A stretch of DNA of 64,000 nt from an uncultured Clostridia bacterium (GTDB lineage Bacteria > Bacillota > Clostridia > TANB77 > CAG-508), in the NCBI GenBank assembly GCA_944390285.1, contig CALXPN010000002.1:157762-221761 (forward strand), in the 5' to 3' direction. The position numbers and the translations under genes are program-made. Below the pieces are notes generated by a model, which saw only the letters and a program-made list of their open reading frames with translations, had not been told where the DNA came from and ran no database searches. Positions 36,701-47,015 of the stretch are shown piece by piece; position 1 is the stretch's first letter, and each line of letters opens with the position of its first letter.

Positions 36701-39700
36701 ATATGTCATTTCTGTTCCATTTACTGTTGTTTTTAAACTATAAACATCTTGATCTATACTTATATCAAAATCTCTAGTTTGTAAACCTAAATTGATGTAT
36801 TTTAAGTATTCTGTTTCTCCTTCTTCTGAGAAGAATAACATATTTATGTTTTTACCATCTTGTATGTTACCATTATGTGGTTGATTTTGCATTATAAAAC
36901 TATATGCACTCATACCAGAATTTTCTGTTAAATCTAATGTACTTATATGTCCATCTTTTGTATAAGTAATATTTTGTGTATTATTTCCGTTTTCTACAGT
37001 TCCGTTAATACCTTTATTGTATTCTATTGTTTCTAAGTTATTATTAAACTCATCTCTAACATCTGAATATTCATAAGCATTAGAGTCTGTCATATATGCT
37101 GTTGTTATTGAATTATCAGCTTTATTTATATTTTGCATACCATCATTTCCAGCATATATTGTTGATGTATATCTTACACCATTATAATAGAATTCTACAT
37201 AGTAATTAATATATTCACTATTTTCATTATAATTTCCTGTTGTATCATCTCTATTTGTAGCTTTTATAATTCTTCCGCTATTGTCGCCACCTTCAACCAT
37301 TTTCTTATTAGAATCTGATCCATCTGCATTTTTACCATTTGTTTCACCAAATAAGTAATTTCCTTGTGCATCTGTGAAGGTTGTTGCAACTTTTTTATTT
37401 GTATCATCATGTAATATTACTTCTATTCCTGATAATTTACCTTCATTATCATCCATTTTTCCATCTCTGTTTGTATCTACCCAAACTTTACCAGATAGAA
37501 CTAAGTTCTTTAGTCTTACATATTCGATATTATCGTTATTAGTATATTTAATCATATCTATTGGTATTAAATCTATCTCATTTCTATTAAATATACTTGT
37601 AATCTTAAGTTCATTCTTTAAGTTTAATAAATACATATTTGATTTTGTAATATCACATTTTAATTCTATTACAATATATTCACCAGCATTTAATTCTCCT
37701 GAATAATTATATGTAATCTGATTTCCATTTACAGTTTCCTTAATATTTGAAGATGTAGAATCTTTTGATCCATTTGACTTATATTTTGTCATTGACACTG
37801 TTTGAGAATATGTTAATCCATCTTCTAAAGTATCTACAAGTGTTGCATTATTTAATATTGTTGTACCTTTATTTCTTAATACAATTGTATATACTATATT
37901 ATCATATTTTTCTACTTCAACAGGAGAATCATATTTTGCAGTATTTGTCATACTTTCTCTTCCTGTAACAGCTTGTGAATTATGACTAGATAAGTATTTT
38001 CTTACTTCTAATTCATATATTTGATATTCCATTGTTGCAGTTGAACTAGTTGGAACTATATGTGTTAATGTTACATTATTTTTATTTACTGCTGTTGACA
38101 CTGTTGCTGTATTTGAAATTTGGACTTTGTCTTTACTTTGTAATATTACTTTCATATTTATAGTTAAAGTTGCTGTTTGTCCTGGTGCTAAAGGTCCATT
38201 ATATGTGTATTTTGTATTACTATTTCTTGTCCATCCACTTCCACTAGCAGATAAGAATTGTAATTGACCTGCATCAAATGTATCATCTAAAACTATTCTG
38301 TAAATATTACCAAAGTCTGCTGAACTTCTTCCTGTATTTTTTACTTGTATTGTATATGTAATTGTATCTCCTAATTCACATTTTGTAAGATCTGTTACTT
38401 TACCATTGTTTATACTGGTTACTTTCTTAGATACGCTAATATTATATCCAAGTATTTTTACAGTAGATTCACTCTTTAGGTTAGAATTTATTAAGTATCC
38501 TCCATTAATCAAATCTACACTATTTCTATTTCTAGCAGACACTATTTCTACATAATTTGTTCTTGATTGTGATTCTTTACTTAATAAGCTTTCAGTAACT
38601 CTCATGCTAATATATTTTGTAGTTGTTCCACCAGAATTCAATGTTGCCTCATATACATAATTATTTCCTTCTTTCGTCCAACCACTTGATTCTGTTACAG
38701 CAAATCCATCCGGTACTGTTTCTGAAACCTTATATGTAATTGCTCCATATGCATCAGAAGCTGAACCATTATTATTTTTAACTACAACTTTATATTGAAT
38801 TACATCTCCTACTTCAACTGAATTTACTGTTGATTTTGGAGCACCATTTGCACTTGTTATAGCATTTACTGTTTTTTCTATTGAAATATTATATTGTTTA
38901 CATTTTACATATGTACTATCTTTTGTTTGATTTCCTTTTTTATTTATTGTAACTTTGTCACCAATTCTAAAGTTACTAATTTCGGCAGTATTTGTTAATT
39001 GTGTGTTACTATCAGCAGATACATTTTCTTTAACTCTTAATGCTACATAATATGTATATTTTGATTTCTTTGGAAGTGTAATATTATTTTTAGTTATTGT
39101 ACCTCCACTTACATTACAGTCATTAGTATTAAGATCTTCATGATACATTCCAACAAATTCATATTGGTTTGTATCAAATGTATCTTTTAAGTCAATTTTA
39201 ACTGCCATTCCATTATTTTGCATTACTATTTTAAAGTATACTATATCTTTTCTATCAACATAATCGCCTTCTTTAATGTTAGTTCCTGTACTATATATGT
39301 TTTCATTTGTAAGTGATTTTCTTATAACTTCTTTTGTTAAAGTAACGTCTGCGACAGAATCTAATTTGTATTCAGCTTTTGTAGGCTGTGATCCTTTTTT
39401 ACCTCTTAATAAAGCTCTATTTTGACCACTACCATCCAAAAAAATACTAAGAATTCTAGCCTCATATACTTCCATAGATGCACTAATTTTCACTCTTACT
39501 TTATCTAAGTCAGCATCTCCAAATGCAGAAAGCGGAATATAGAATTTCTTTTCGCTACAATTACTTGTATTGAAATCTACTAATGTACCTGATGCATTTA
39601 ACACTTTTCCTGAATATTGTGTATAAGAGTCTCCAGAATTTGTTGAGATTTCTAATTTAGCATTTGTTGGAAATTTTGCATAAATAGCACCGAAACCATC

Positions 39701-42700
39701 AATATTTGAATTATACTGTAATTTTTCGGTATTATCCTTTTTAGATACTCCTCCACCACTTGCTTCAAGATTGTTAGCGTAAGTTTCTCCTTCTCTCTTA
39801 GCTCTATTATAATTCTCTTTATAAGCTGGTGTCTTTTCGTCTTCATAACCAGTTACACTTAAATTCAACACTGCATTTATATTTCCTGAATTATCCCTTA
39901 AATAATGTGCCATGAAGTTTTTATAATAATAATCATCTCCAATACTTCCATATGAAGTATTCTCTGCTATGTATCCCATATATGCTAATACTGCTGCTGT
40001 TTTACTATCATCCGATTTTGTTCCACTAACTGAATTAGCATCATAATGTAAACCTTTAATATCTGTTATACCAACAATTTTTCTATATTTACCACCCTCA
40101 TCATTACTTATATTAGCACCATGTATACACATATCCGTAGGATTACTATCTGGATTATTAACAGCTACTTCAGTTCCTTTATAAAAATTTCTTGTTAAAT
40201 ATGTATTTATATTCATACTAACATAATCATCCATACTGTCAGCTGCATAGACTTTTATTATTATGCATAATATAGAAATTATTATTAATGAAATTACAAT
40301 TATTAATTTATTAATAAAATTAACTTTTTTCTTATCATCTTTTATTAGCTTACTTACTATAAGCATAGCTATAAATGCTATTGCCAAAGCTACCAATATA
40401 ACTATAATATAATAAACTGCACCTGTTTTTATACTTAACATTACTTCTACTTCTGAGCTATTATTTTCTTCATTAGCATCAGATAATTGTAAATCATTTG
40501 TAGATTCTAATATCTGCGCTGTATTTTTATAAACACCTGTTGTCTCACCATTCACTGCTTTTGTTAAGATTAATGTTAACTCTTCTGTTTCTCCAGCTTC
40601 TATTAATTTTTTACTCAATGATGTACTATATAATGCACCATCTTCTCCCATTTGCCAATTAGGATTTAATGTTTCATTAAATTCAAAGCCTTCTGGTATA
40701 TAATTAACTATTTGATTAATATATCCAGCAGTTTTTGCATTATTAGTAATTTTTACTCCATATTCTACGGTTATATTACTTGAATTTATATATTTAGAAG
40801 CTATTTCTATTTTAGCTATTCTATCATCTTCTGTAAATTCTTGTATATCTGTTCCTTTTTCATTTTCTGTTGTTATTTTTTTAACATAAGTTGTTATTGC
40901 CATATCAAAATCAGAATTTTCTTTTATTCCCATATTGATATTTATAATGTTTTTATCAGAAATTTCTATTATATCAGATACAGCATAATATTTTTGTTCA
41001 TTATTTAAAGTAATATTTTTTGAGAATACACTTGATGACTTAGAATCTATTTTTCCATTTGCTTGATACGTTGTAACTTCATATTTTGTATTGTCATAAT
41101 CAAATACAACAACATATTTACCTGAATCTAAATTACTAAATACATATTCACCATTATTATTTGTAGTTGTTTCATCAACTATATTAGAATCATTTAATGA
41201 AATTTCGGAATTATCACTATTTAAAAGCATTACTTTTATATTACTCAATAATTCTTCATCATTAAATATACCATTTTTATCTTTATCTAACCATGCCTTG
41301 CCTGAAATAGAGTATTTTATAGAATTTACATTTTGCATAGTAAGTTCTTCAGGTATATTAGATTGAGATTCTTCTGTAGTTTGATTTTGATTGTTTAAAT
41401 TATTATTTACATTATTATTATTTTGTTCATCATTTTGATTATTAGATTGGTTATTGTTTTGATTATTATCATTGTTTATACTTAAATCATTATTACTGTC
41501 ATTATTATCTTGATTAATATTTTGTGAATTATTATTTTCGTTTTCAATAATATTTTGTTCTTCTTCATCTGAATTAATATTTTCATCTGAGTTAATTGTA
41601 TTATCTATAATATTACCATCGTTTTCTTCTAAATTCTCATTGTCTTCATCATCTGGCACTCCATCATCCGGTTCTTGTGGAAGTTGTGATGGATCAACAT
41701 AAAATACAATTTCTTCTATATCTGTTCTGTTTATTTCTGGTAATATTTCTAAATCATTTTCAATTGTAGTTTGATTTGTTCTTAAATCATCAATATCCAC
41801 GACACTATCTATATCAATTGATAAGCTTTGTTGTGGTTCTAATGTATAATTTGTCATAAAATAATTATATTCTGTGATTTCTAAATCCTCTTGACTTCCA
41901 TCTGGTAATGTTAATTTTACACTGCCAACATTTAAACCATATGGAAGATAATTTGTTATATCAACAAGTCCATTTACTAATCCTGTATTTTGAATTTGAA
42001 TATTATATTTAACATCATCATTATCTTTAACAATAGAGCCATTTTCTCTATTTGCTGTATAGTTAACATTTAAAAATGTTTCACTTTGAGTAACTATTCT
42101 TGTATATTCATTACTTAAATATAATTGTCCATCAATACTTGCATTTGATGTTACTGTAGCTATTGTTTCTAAAATGTTTAAGTCTATACTATCAATATTA
42201 GTAGCAATAGTTAAATTTTTACTTTCTCCTTTTTCAAGTGTTGGAATAATAAAACTAATCATTTTTCCGGTTGATGTATCTTGTGATGAAATTGTTACAT
42301 TCTCATTATAAACTTCTGTTTCAGCTTGATTAAAAATAAGTAACTCTGGCACAATTAAATTTACTTTAATATTTTCTAAATCATCATTAGAAATATTTTT
42401 TATAGTGGCAGTTAAATTATACATATCCTTCGTATATATCTTCATTATATTAGCATCTTCTTTACCAGATCTTGTTAATGAAAGCTCAATTTTTGCATCT
42501 CTTATTTTATTTTTAATTGTTTGATATTCTTTTTCTTCAATTCCATCTGCTGAAATTATTATTTTTCCATATACTTCATCTGAATTTGCATCTTCTAATT
42601 TTTTTACTTTTACTTGATAAGAAAATGTTTTTGTCTCACCAGGTAAAATAGAATCTATTGTTCCTTCTTCATATATATGTGAACTATCTGTATCTTCTTT

Positions 42701-45466
42701 CCATTCACCTGTTAAAACTTCTGTTCCATCTGTACTACTTGTTGTTGTATATGTATACCAATAATAACTATTAGTATTTTCACCATAACCTTGTAATTTT
42801 ACATTTGTTATAGGATTACTTGTATTATTTGTTAAAACAACATTATATCTTAATATTTGACCTTCATTTATTTGGTCATTTTCATCAACTGTCTCTCCAC
42901 CTCTTGTAACTTGTGTTCCTATTGTTAATTCAGGAGTTTCTTCTATAACTTGACAATCTTCCATAGCTAAAGCTTTTACTTCAGATTCTAAACCTAGTAT
43001 TGAGCTATCAGCTACTTCTTGATTATTTAAATTATAATATGTTGTAATCAAATTATATGCTGATGCATTATAACCTACATTTTCTGGTATATTTAAATTG
43101 TAAGAAATTTCTATTTTTTCTCCAACTTTCATTGTAGGATTTTCTACTACTACTTTAAAGCTTTTTATTTGTGAAAAATCAGTAATATTTTCTTGCCAAT
43201 TTCCACTGTCTTTATCAGGATTTTCTTCTGTTGAATAATATACTTTTCCTACTAAACCATTTAATGTTACAGGTCCTGCTAAGCTTGTATTAAATGTTGT
43301 GTTTAAATCTACACCGTCTTTTGTATTTCCTATGTATGGTATTTTTCCAACCACCTGTACATTTCCTATTTCATTTGCATAGTTATTCATTACAACTGTT
43401 GAAACTTTAGCAGTTTTTCCTGTATTGTTTGCTTCTATTGCTCCTACTACTGTTTCATCTTCATATGTAACTAAAACATCATTTGCATCATTAAAGTTTT
43501 CAAGTTTTGCTTCTTTTAATATACCACTTCTTGAAACATAATTAACTTCTACATCTTCACTAGCTTTTCCAGCTACTTCATAAGATATATTATTTCCTGC
43601 TTCATTTGTATATCTCAATTTTACTGAACTTTTTCCATTTGCTGTTATTTTATTTAAGTCTAAATTTGCTGTTATTAATACTGTTGTTCCTTCAATTAAA
43701 GTTCCTGGTGCATATTCTGCTTGTGTACCCTCTAAAGCAACTTGAATTGTATTTGTTCCCATTTCATTTTGAACAACATTCCAACTACTTAATGATAATC
43801 CATTTTTATACATTAAATTAACATTTTTTATTTCAACATTTTGTACAGCTGAAGGTAATTCAATAGAAATTGTAGGGTTTCTAAATAAATCATATCTTTC
43901 TTCATTTGTTTTTAATGTTACTGAAAAAGTAACTTCATTTTGTTCTGTTGTAATGAAATCTGTTTTATCTAATTCTAATGTCATTTTAGATTCTGTTTCT
44001 TCTAAATTCATACTACTTTCAGATTGAATTTGTTGAACTATTATTTCATTATCATTTACATTTTTTGCTATTTTATTTACAGAACTAAATTTAATTGATT
44101 TAAAAGAAGAAATATATTCTCTTGAAAAATCATCTGTTCCTTTTAGTACTTTATCATTTTTTATGTTTAATGTTTTATTACTTTCTGCATTTATTATTCT
44201 AAATATAACTCTATCTACATCTGTAGAATAATTAAATACATATCTATTATTTACTATTTCTGAAGACTTGTTTATTTCTCCTAATTTTTCACCTAATACA
44301 TTATATATTTCTATATAACCACCAGATCCTAAAATTGAATCAAACTCATCAACACTAACAGAGCTTGTTTTATAAGACACTTGGTTTATTAAATCTATTT
44401 CACCTCTTGTGTCTGAAACAAACTTATCTATATTATTTTCAACTATAATTTCATCTATAAAATTAGCGTCTTTTACATCAACCACATTTGTTGTAGTATA
44501 TGCAATATCTTTCTTATTTTCTAATAGATTATTTGCATATAAATATCCTTTATATCTACTAGATGTATCTGTATTTAATGAATAATTTGCTAAAGGTTCA
44601 GAAGTTTCTTTAGCTTCTTGTGTTTCATTAAATTCACCTAATACTTGATATCCTTGAACATTTACTTTTACTCCACCATTAATTTTTACTTCTGTTCCTG
44701 AAAAAGTTTCTTCAGAATATATTAATGTCATTCTCAATTCTTCTTCATAGTGGTTTACAACTTCATTAATAGTTAAGTAAATCTTTTTAGCTTCGTCATC
44801 TTGAACAATTTCCATATTATCTGATATTTCTTCTACTTTATATATAGTAGGTAACACATCAGATATATTAGGAAGAGTAAAATCAAGCTCGACACTATCT
44901 ACATCAAAATCTTTAGTATCAATATCAAATTTAAATGTTAAATCTACTAAAGTTCCTTTTCCACTTTCATTATCATATTTTATTAATTTATTAATTTGTA
45001 ATCCAGTATTAGCAGTTATTTCTTGAAGTGCTTGTAATTCTTCTTCTGAAAGTTCAGGCTGTGTTTCTTCTGGAACTGTAGTATTTAAATCTACTTCATT
45101 TTTTTCCTCTTCAGAAACTATCTCTTCAGAAGTTTGATTTTCTTCATTTTCTACTACATTTTCTTCTGAAACTTCTGCAGTATTTTCTTCTGAAATTTCT
45201 TCTCCTGGAAGCTCTTCTACTGGTTGTTCTTCATTATTTGTAGTATTTTCTGAAGTATCAGTTTCTCCTTCCTCTTCTGGATTAATTTGGCCATCATCTT
45301 CTGTTCTTACATTGCTTGTGAAATCAGATTGCCATTCAACTTCTGTTGCTAAAGCAATATTAGAAAATTCACCTAATATCATTATATGATTAGCAAGTAA
45401 ACTAATCACAAAGGCAATTACTAATATCTTTTTTAGCACATTAATTCTCCCCTTATTCTTTTTCAT
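33740..45466 (-). CDS. Giant 3908-residue DUF11/SdrD-B surface protein (locus B, apparent fusion)
   Basis: One uninterrupted frame. Part one: signal segment (about 10-38), Glu-rich spacer (45-150), beta modules, and DUF11-like units (about 850-1240). An Asn/Gln-rich linker (about 1310-1370), an SdrD-B unit (AWLDKDKNGIFND, about 1380) and Lys-Thr-Gly plus a membrane helix (about 1675-1700) end it. Part two begins after about 15 cytoplasmic-type residues with another signal-like helix (IIVISLIIISILC, about 1713-1735). It has a DMCIHG domain, four DUF11-like units (about 2035-2600), SdrD-B units (about 2655 and 3235-3350), APPTGLE, a final helix and a basic tail. The whole would form two extracellular arms joined by a membrane hairpin. 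A GGAG site precedes the ATG. Confidence 0.9.
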   Translation of the reverse strand: MKKNKGRINVLKKILVIAFVISLLANHIMILGEFSNIALATEVEWQSDFTSNVRTEDDGQINPEEEGETDTSENTTNNEEQPVEELPGEEISEENTAEVSEENVVENEENQTSEEIVSEEEKNEVDLNTTVPEETQPELSEEELQALQEITANTGLQINKLIKYDNESGKGTLVDLTFKFDIDTKDFDVDSVELDFTLPNISDVLPTIYKVEEISDNMEIVQDDEAKKIYLTINEVVNHYEEELRMTLIYSEETFSGTEVKINGGVKVNVQGYQVLGEFNETQEAKETSEPLANYSLNTDTSSRYKGYLYANNLLENKKDIAYTTTNVVDVKDANFIDEIIVENNIDKFVSDTRGEIDLINQVSYKTSSVSVDEFDSILGSGGYIEIYNVLGEKLGEINKSSEIVNNRYVFNYSTDVDRVIFRIINAESNKTLNIKNDKVLKGTDDFSREYISSFKSIKFSSVNKIAKNVNDNEIIVQQIQSESSMNLEETESKMTLELDKTDFITTEQNEVTFSVTLKTNEERYDLFRNPTISIELPSAVQNVEIKNVNLMYKNGLSLSSWNVVQNEMGTNTIQVALEGTQAEYAPGTLIEGTTVLITANLDLNKITANGKSSVKLRYTNEAGNNISYEVAGKASEDVEVNYVSRSGILKEAKLENFNDANDVLVTYEDETVVGAIEANNTGKTAKVSTVVMNNYANEIGNVQVVGKIPYIGNTKDGVDLNTTFNTSLAGPVTLNGLVGKVYYSTEENPDKDSGNWQENITDFSQIKSFKVVVENPTMKVGEKIEISYNLNIPENVGYNASAYNLITTYYNLNNQEVADSSILGLESEVKALAMEDCQVIEETPELTIGTQVTRGGETVDENDQINEGQILRYNVVLTNNTSNPITNVKLQGYGENTNSYYWYTYTTTSSTDGTEVLTGEWKEDTDSSHIYEEGTIDSILPGETKTFSYQVKVKKLEDANSDEVYGKIIISADGIEEKEYQTIKNKIRDAKIELSLTRSGKEDANIMKIYTKDMYNLTATIKNISNDDLENIKVNLIVPELLIFNQAETEVYNENVTISSQDTSTGKMISFIIPTLEKGESKNLTIATNIDSIDLNILETIATVTSNASIDGQLYLSNEYTRIVTQSETFLNVNYTANRENGSIVKDNDDVKYNIQIQNTGLVNGLVDITNYLPYGLNVGSVKLTLPDGSQEDLEITEYNYFMTNYTLEPQQSLSIDIDSVVDIDDLRTNQTTIENDLEILPEINRTDIEEIVFYVDPSQLPQEPDDGVPDDEDNENLEENDGNIIDNTINSDENINSDEEEQNIIENENNNSQNINQDNNDSNNDLSINNDNNQNNNQSNNQNDEQNNNNVNNNLNNQNQTTEESQSNIPEELTMQNVNSIKYSISGKAWLDKDKNGIFNDEELLSNIKVMLLNSDNSEISLNDSNIVDETTTNNNGEYVFSNLDSGKYVVVFDYDNTKYEVTTYQANGKIDSKSSSVFSKNITLNNEQKYYAVSDIIEISDKNIININMGIKENSDFDMAITTYVKKITTENEKGTDIQEFTEDDRIAKIEIASKYINSSNITVEYGVKITNNAKTAGYINQIVNYIPEGFEFNETLNPNWQMGEDGALYSTSLSKKLIEAGETEELTLILTKAVNGETTGVYKNTAQILESTNDLQLSDANEENNSSEVEVMLSIKTGAVYYIIVILVALAIAFIAMLIVSKLIKDDKKKVNFINKLIIVISLIIISILCIIIKVYAADSMDDYVSMNINTYLTRNFYKGTEVAVNNPDSNPTDMCIHGANISNDEGGKYRKIVGITDIKGLHYDANSVSGTKSDDSKTAAVLAYMGYIAENTSYGSIGDDYYYKNFMAHYLRDNSGNINAVLNLSVTGYEDEKTPAYKENYNRAKREGETYANNLEASGGGVSKKDNTEKLQYNSNIDGFGAIYAKFPTNAKLEISTNSGDSYTQYSGKVLNASGTLVDFNTSNCSEKKFYIPLSAFGDADLDKVRVKISASMEVYEARILSIFLDGSGQNRALLRGKKGSQPTKAEYKLDSVADVTLTKEVIRKSLTNENIYSTGTNIKEGDYVDRKDIVYFKIVMQNNGMAVKIDLKDTFDTNQYEFVGMYHEDLNTNDCNVSGGTITKNNITLPKKSKYTYYVALRVKENVSADSNTQLTNTAEISNFRIGDKVTINKKGNQTKDSTYVKCKQYNISIEKTVNAITSANGAPKSTVNSVEVGDVIQYKVVVKNNNGSASDAYGAITYKVSETVPDGFAVTESSGWTKEGNNYVYEATLNSGGTTTKYISMRVTESLLSKESQSRTNYVEIVSARNRNSVDLINGGYLINSNLKSESTVKILGYNISVSKKVTSINNGKVTDLTKCELGDTITYTIQVKNTGRSSADFGNIYRIVLDDTFDAGQLQFLSASGSGWTRNSNTKYTYNGPLAPGQTATLTINMKVILQSKDKVQISNTATVSTAVNKNNVTLTHIVPTSSTATMEYQIYELEVRKYLSSHNSQAVTGRESMTNTAKYDSPVEVEKYDNIVYTIVLRNKGTTILNNATLVDTLEDGLTYSQTVSMTKYKSNGSKDSTSSNIKETVNGNQITYNYSGELNAGEYIVIELKCDITKSNMYLLNLKNELKITSIFNRNEIDLIPIDMIKYTNNDNIEYVRLKNLVLSGKVWVDTNRDGKMDDNEGKLSGIEVILHDDTNKKVATTFTDAQGNYLFGETNGKNADGSDSNKKMVEGGDNSGRIIKATNRDDTTGNYNENSEYINYYVEFYYNGVRYTSTIYAGNDGMQNINKADNSITTAYMTDSNAYEYSDVRDEFNNNLETIEYNKGINGTVENGNNTQNITYTKDGHISTLDLTENSGMSAYSFIMQNQPHNGNIQDGKNINMLFFSEEGETEYLKYINLGLQTRDFDISIDQDVYSLKTTVNGTEMTYVLDQGNKSNSPYGGEYVTGGEQNPINYQFKLYASDYYYKHTQYTNQDVVDYKVNTELNTEITYKMTITNHDVQDDNNVYTKVREVVDYYSQDFIKYDPNSNTKTIKVMGEDGYLQDKVINNVEAWYEFIDSNNQKITGEVTLSNTPIYPEHAKVDLGTNDRGEAKYDVVYLSGFDNINLSEGDSFDIYIKFVVDTEDGTTATNQFLGDKNNIVEINAYSTYYADDNRPAGYVDTNSNPGNLGLQTDANNPNGTENASIEDYSEYENDAYKTGVTLSILKDGDSDNPDPDDPEDTDNEGTLERVIKGSVWDDARSTTSGQGGDTQYRGNGIKNIGVDSKIAEAASNQKVDEHDNLLLDESTDQPAEGIKVNLVEIVNVPKNGENRIYEESIKTWDDSIMTTRTSEDGSYTLESFIPGEYIVRFDYGESVEDVVYNGQEYKSTTYYNIDDKITEEPDSGDKVLSALEEENKSDARDDEIRRLEVIRYSETVNNRKTEEAQKNSPEEYSEEFMENTNMNANTESFPIRAEKTTYDIKEYTFDQYESGVNSDLRYKVENIDFGIEYRPEVNVSIEEFISEIKLTTSDGNILADINFDNVYEEADGVQSGRIIGTTINTETSVGYENLQYLPTVDDVKGLAYLNVDEDILQGCTVDITYVFSVNNDSEVDRISQNLYKLRYKVDATGYEQYFDDEYTAAGTARNELYSKYFKTDGATYRTEEKTTYDGTNGYYGKYLGETYYSGNVGSNDIVAELKVNKILDYVDNNMTMQQDKNQAENRYWRTMADDELLDQGLVAPGIFKVIQETIKQDGETQVQGVKQLLDEDDVTYDVDTRHNLAVSVDDRISENDSNNLNKALSIFLKPHVSDFTKSAGSVYMVASKVVSGESDTEDMVYDNSAEIIEYTSVTGRVTKLSTTVGNLNMNSNPEYEDDSDFTERITLAPPTGLEKAEYYLSIARDQIVMVAIVIAVVIVVIILKRSLKNVTFKKFYK

Positions 45467-45525
45467 TTGACTCTCCTAACTACACAAAATTATAGTGTTA
45501 TATTTATAATAATACTTACTTAATA

Positions 45526-45553
45526 ATTATAAATATTTTTTATTTCTTTTCAA
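45526..45553 (-). promoter_or_regulatory. Promoter of the giant locus B gene
   Basis: Reading leftward, TTGAAA (45553-45548) and a perfect TATAAT (45531-45526) with a 16-base spacer, 60 bases before the ATG. The region 45554-45732 upstream has no gene and carries a TACGCAAATAA block near 45702-45712, shared with locus A. Confidence 0.65.
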
Positions 45554-45732
45554 TACCAGTATTTTCCAGTTTTTTCTATAGCCTTAAATTCATCTATCGG
45601 AAGCTTATTTTTTAAGTTTTAACTATTTTTGTTTCTTTTTCATATCTTTTTAGTTACATTTTTTACAAAAATACTATTTAAACTAAAAAAATCATATAAA
45701 CTTTATTTGCGTAGCATTTTTAAAAAGTCTTT

Positions 45733-46116
45733 TTATGAGAATATATTTTTAATATGATTAATAAAATAATTCTTCTTATTTATATATACTTCTATAATAT
45801 CAAATCTAATTAATTTATTATCAATTTTATTCTTATATATGAAATATCTACTCACATCTAATATGTGCTTTATTTTTTCAGCATTTACAGCATCTACAGG
45901 TTTTCCATAAGTTCCTGAACTTCTGCTTTTTACTTCTATAAAAACATATTCTTCCTTATCTTTTGCAATTATATCTATTTCTCCTTGTCTGCTCACAAAA
46001 TTTTTTAAAAGAATCTTATATCCTAATTGTTTTAAATATTTTGTAGCTTTTGTTTCCCCAAAGTTTCCTAAGTTTTTTCTATAATTTGAATTTTTTATAA
46101 TTTCTTCTTTTTTCAC
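45733..46116 (-). CDS. yraN: YraN/UPF0102 family protein (predicted nuclease fold)
   Basis: Protein of 127 residues with the restriction-endonuclease-like core typical of UPF0102: GNFGETKATKYLKQLGYKIL, then QGEIDIIAKDKEEYVFIEVKSRS, where the E, D and ExK residues form the expected metal-binding site. Probably acts in DNA repair or recombination, but the family is poorly characterised. The GTG start overlaps the dprA stop by four bases (GTGA), so expression is coupled. Confidence 0.88.
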   Translation of the reverse strand: MKKEEIIKNSNYRKNLGNFGETKATKYLKQLGYKILLKNFVSRQGEIDIIAKDKEEYVFIEVKSRSSGTYGKPVDAVNAEKIKHILDVSRYFIYKNKIDNKLIRFDIIEVYINKKNYFINHIKNIFS

Positions 46117-47015
46117 TCACATTCCTCCTGTTTTTTTATCATATATTTTCCACTAATTTGTCTATAAATTAAATTTTTAAGTTCCATTTCCATCAAAAGT
46201 GTAATTACTTCTTTATATCTAAGTCCTGAATTTTCAATTAAATCTTCTAAAAATTTACCTTCATCTTCTATTAGTTTATAAATTTTTAAATATTTTCTAT
46301 CAACTTTGTTTAGTTTTTTTATACTGGTTTTCCTCTTTTTATTCATAAATTGTGGATAATGTTCTATAATATCATTTATATTAGTTGTTAATATTGCTCC
46401 TTCTTTTATAAGCTTATTTACACCTATTCCAAGATAACTATCTAATTTTCCAGGTAGTGCAAAAACTTTTTTACCTTGATCTTTCGCATTATTTGCTGTT
46501 ATACTTGTCCCACTTCTATATGCCGCTTCTATTACTAAAACTCCTTCAGAAATTGCTGTTATTATTCTGTTTCTAGCCGGAAAATTTCTTTTATATGGTT
46601 CTACATTTTTCTCATACTCTGTAATTATAAGTCCATCATTCTCTAAAATTTCATAAAAAAGTTCTGTATTCTCTTTTGGATAAATATGATTAAATCCACT
46701 TCCAAGTACTGCTATTGTTTTTCCACCATACTTTAAAACTGTTTTATGAGCAACAGCATCTGTTCCTATTGCCATACCACTTACTACTGGTATATCTCTA
46801 AAAGCAAACTCTTTTGAAATTTTTTCACAATTTTCTTTTCCATAATCTGAAATTTTTCTTGTTCCAACTATTGCAAAACATGAATCATTTAATAATTCTA
46901 TATTTCCAACTCCATATAATACTTTAGGAACTTTTTTTATTTTTTTTAATTTTTCAGGATAATCTTTTTCTTCTAACTTGATAATTTTATATTTTTCCTT
47001 AATCTTCATTCTCAT
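46113..47015 (-). CDS. dprA: DNA processing protein DprA
   Basis: Protein of 300 residues that loads RecA on incoming single-stranded DNA during transformation. The Rossmann core is clear: FAIVGTRKISDYG, VVSGMAIGTDAVAHK, IAVLGSGFNHIYP, RNRIITAISEGVLVIEA and GTSITANNAKDQGK. The C-terminal winged-helix-like domain (about 235-295) is present. The start ATG has GGAG 5 bases upstream and overlaps the end of comM by 17 bases. Confidence 0.95.
   Translation of the reverse strand: MRMKIKEKYKIIKLEEKDYPEKLKKIKKVPKVLYGVGNIELLNDSCFAIVGTRKISDYGKENCEKISKEFAFRDIPVVSGMAIGTDAVAHKTVLKYGGKTIAVLGSGFNHIYPKENTELFYEILENDGLIITEYEKNVEPYKRNFPARNRIITAISEGVLVIEAAYRSGTSITANNAKDQGKKVFALPGKLDSYLGIGVNKLIKEGAILTTNINDIIEHYPQFMNKKRKTSIKKLNKVDRKYLKIYKLIEDEGKFLEDLIENSGLRYKEVITLLMEMELKNLIYRQISGKYMIKKQEECE

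Noticed and set aside
41340-41620. Asn/Gln-rich stretch as a possible tandem repeat or CRISPR-like array
   Set aside because: Translation gives an irregular Asn/Gln linker; no regular repeat-spacer pattern exists. No CRISPR array was seen anywhere in the window.
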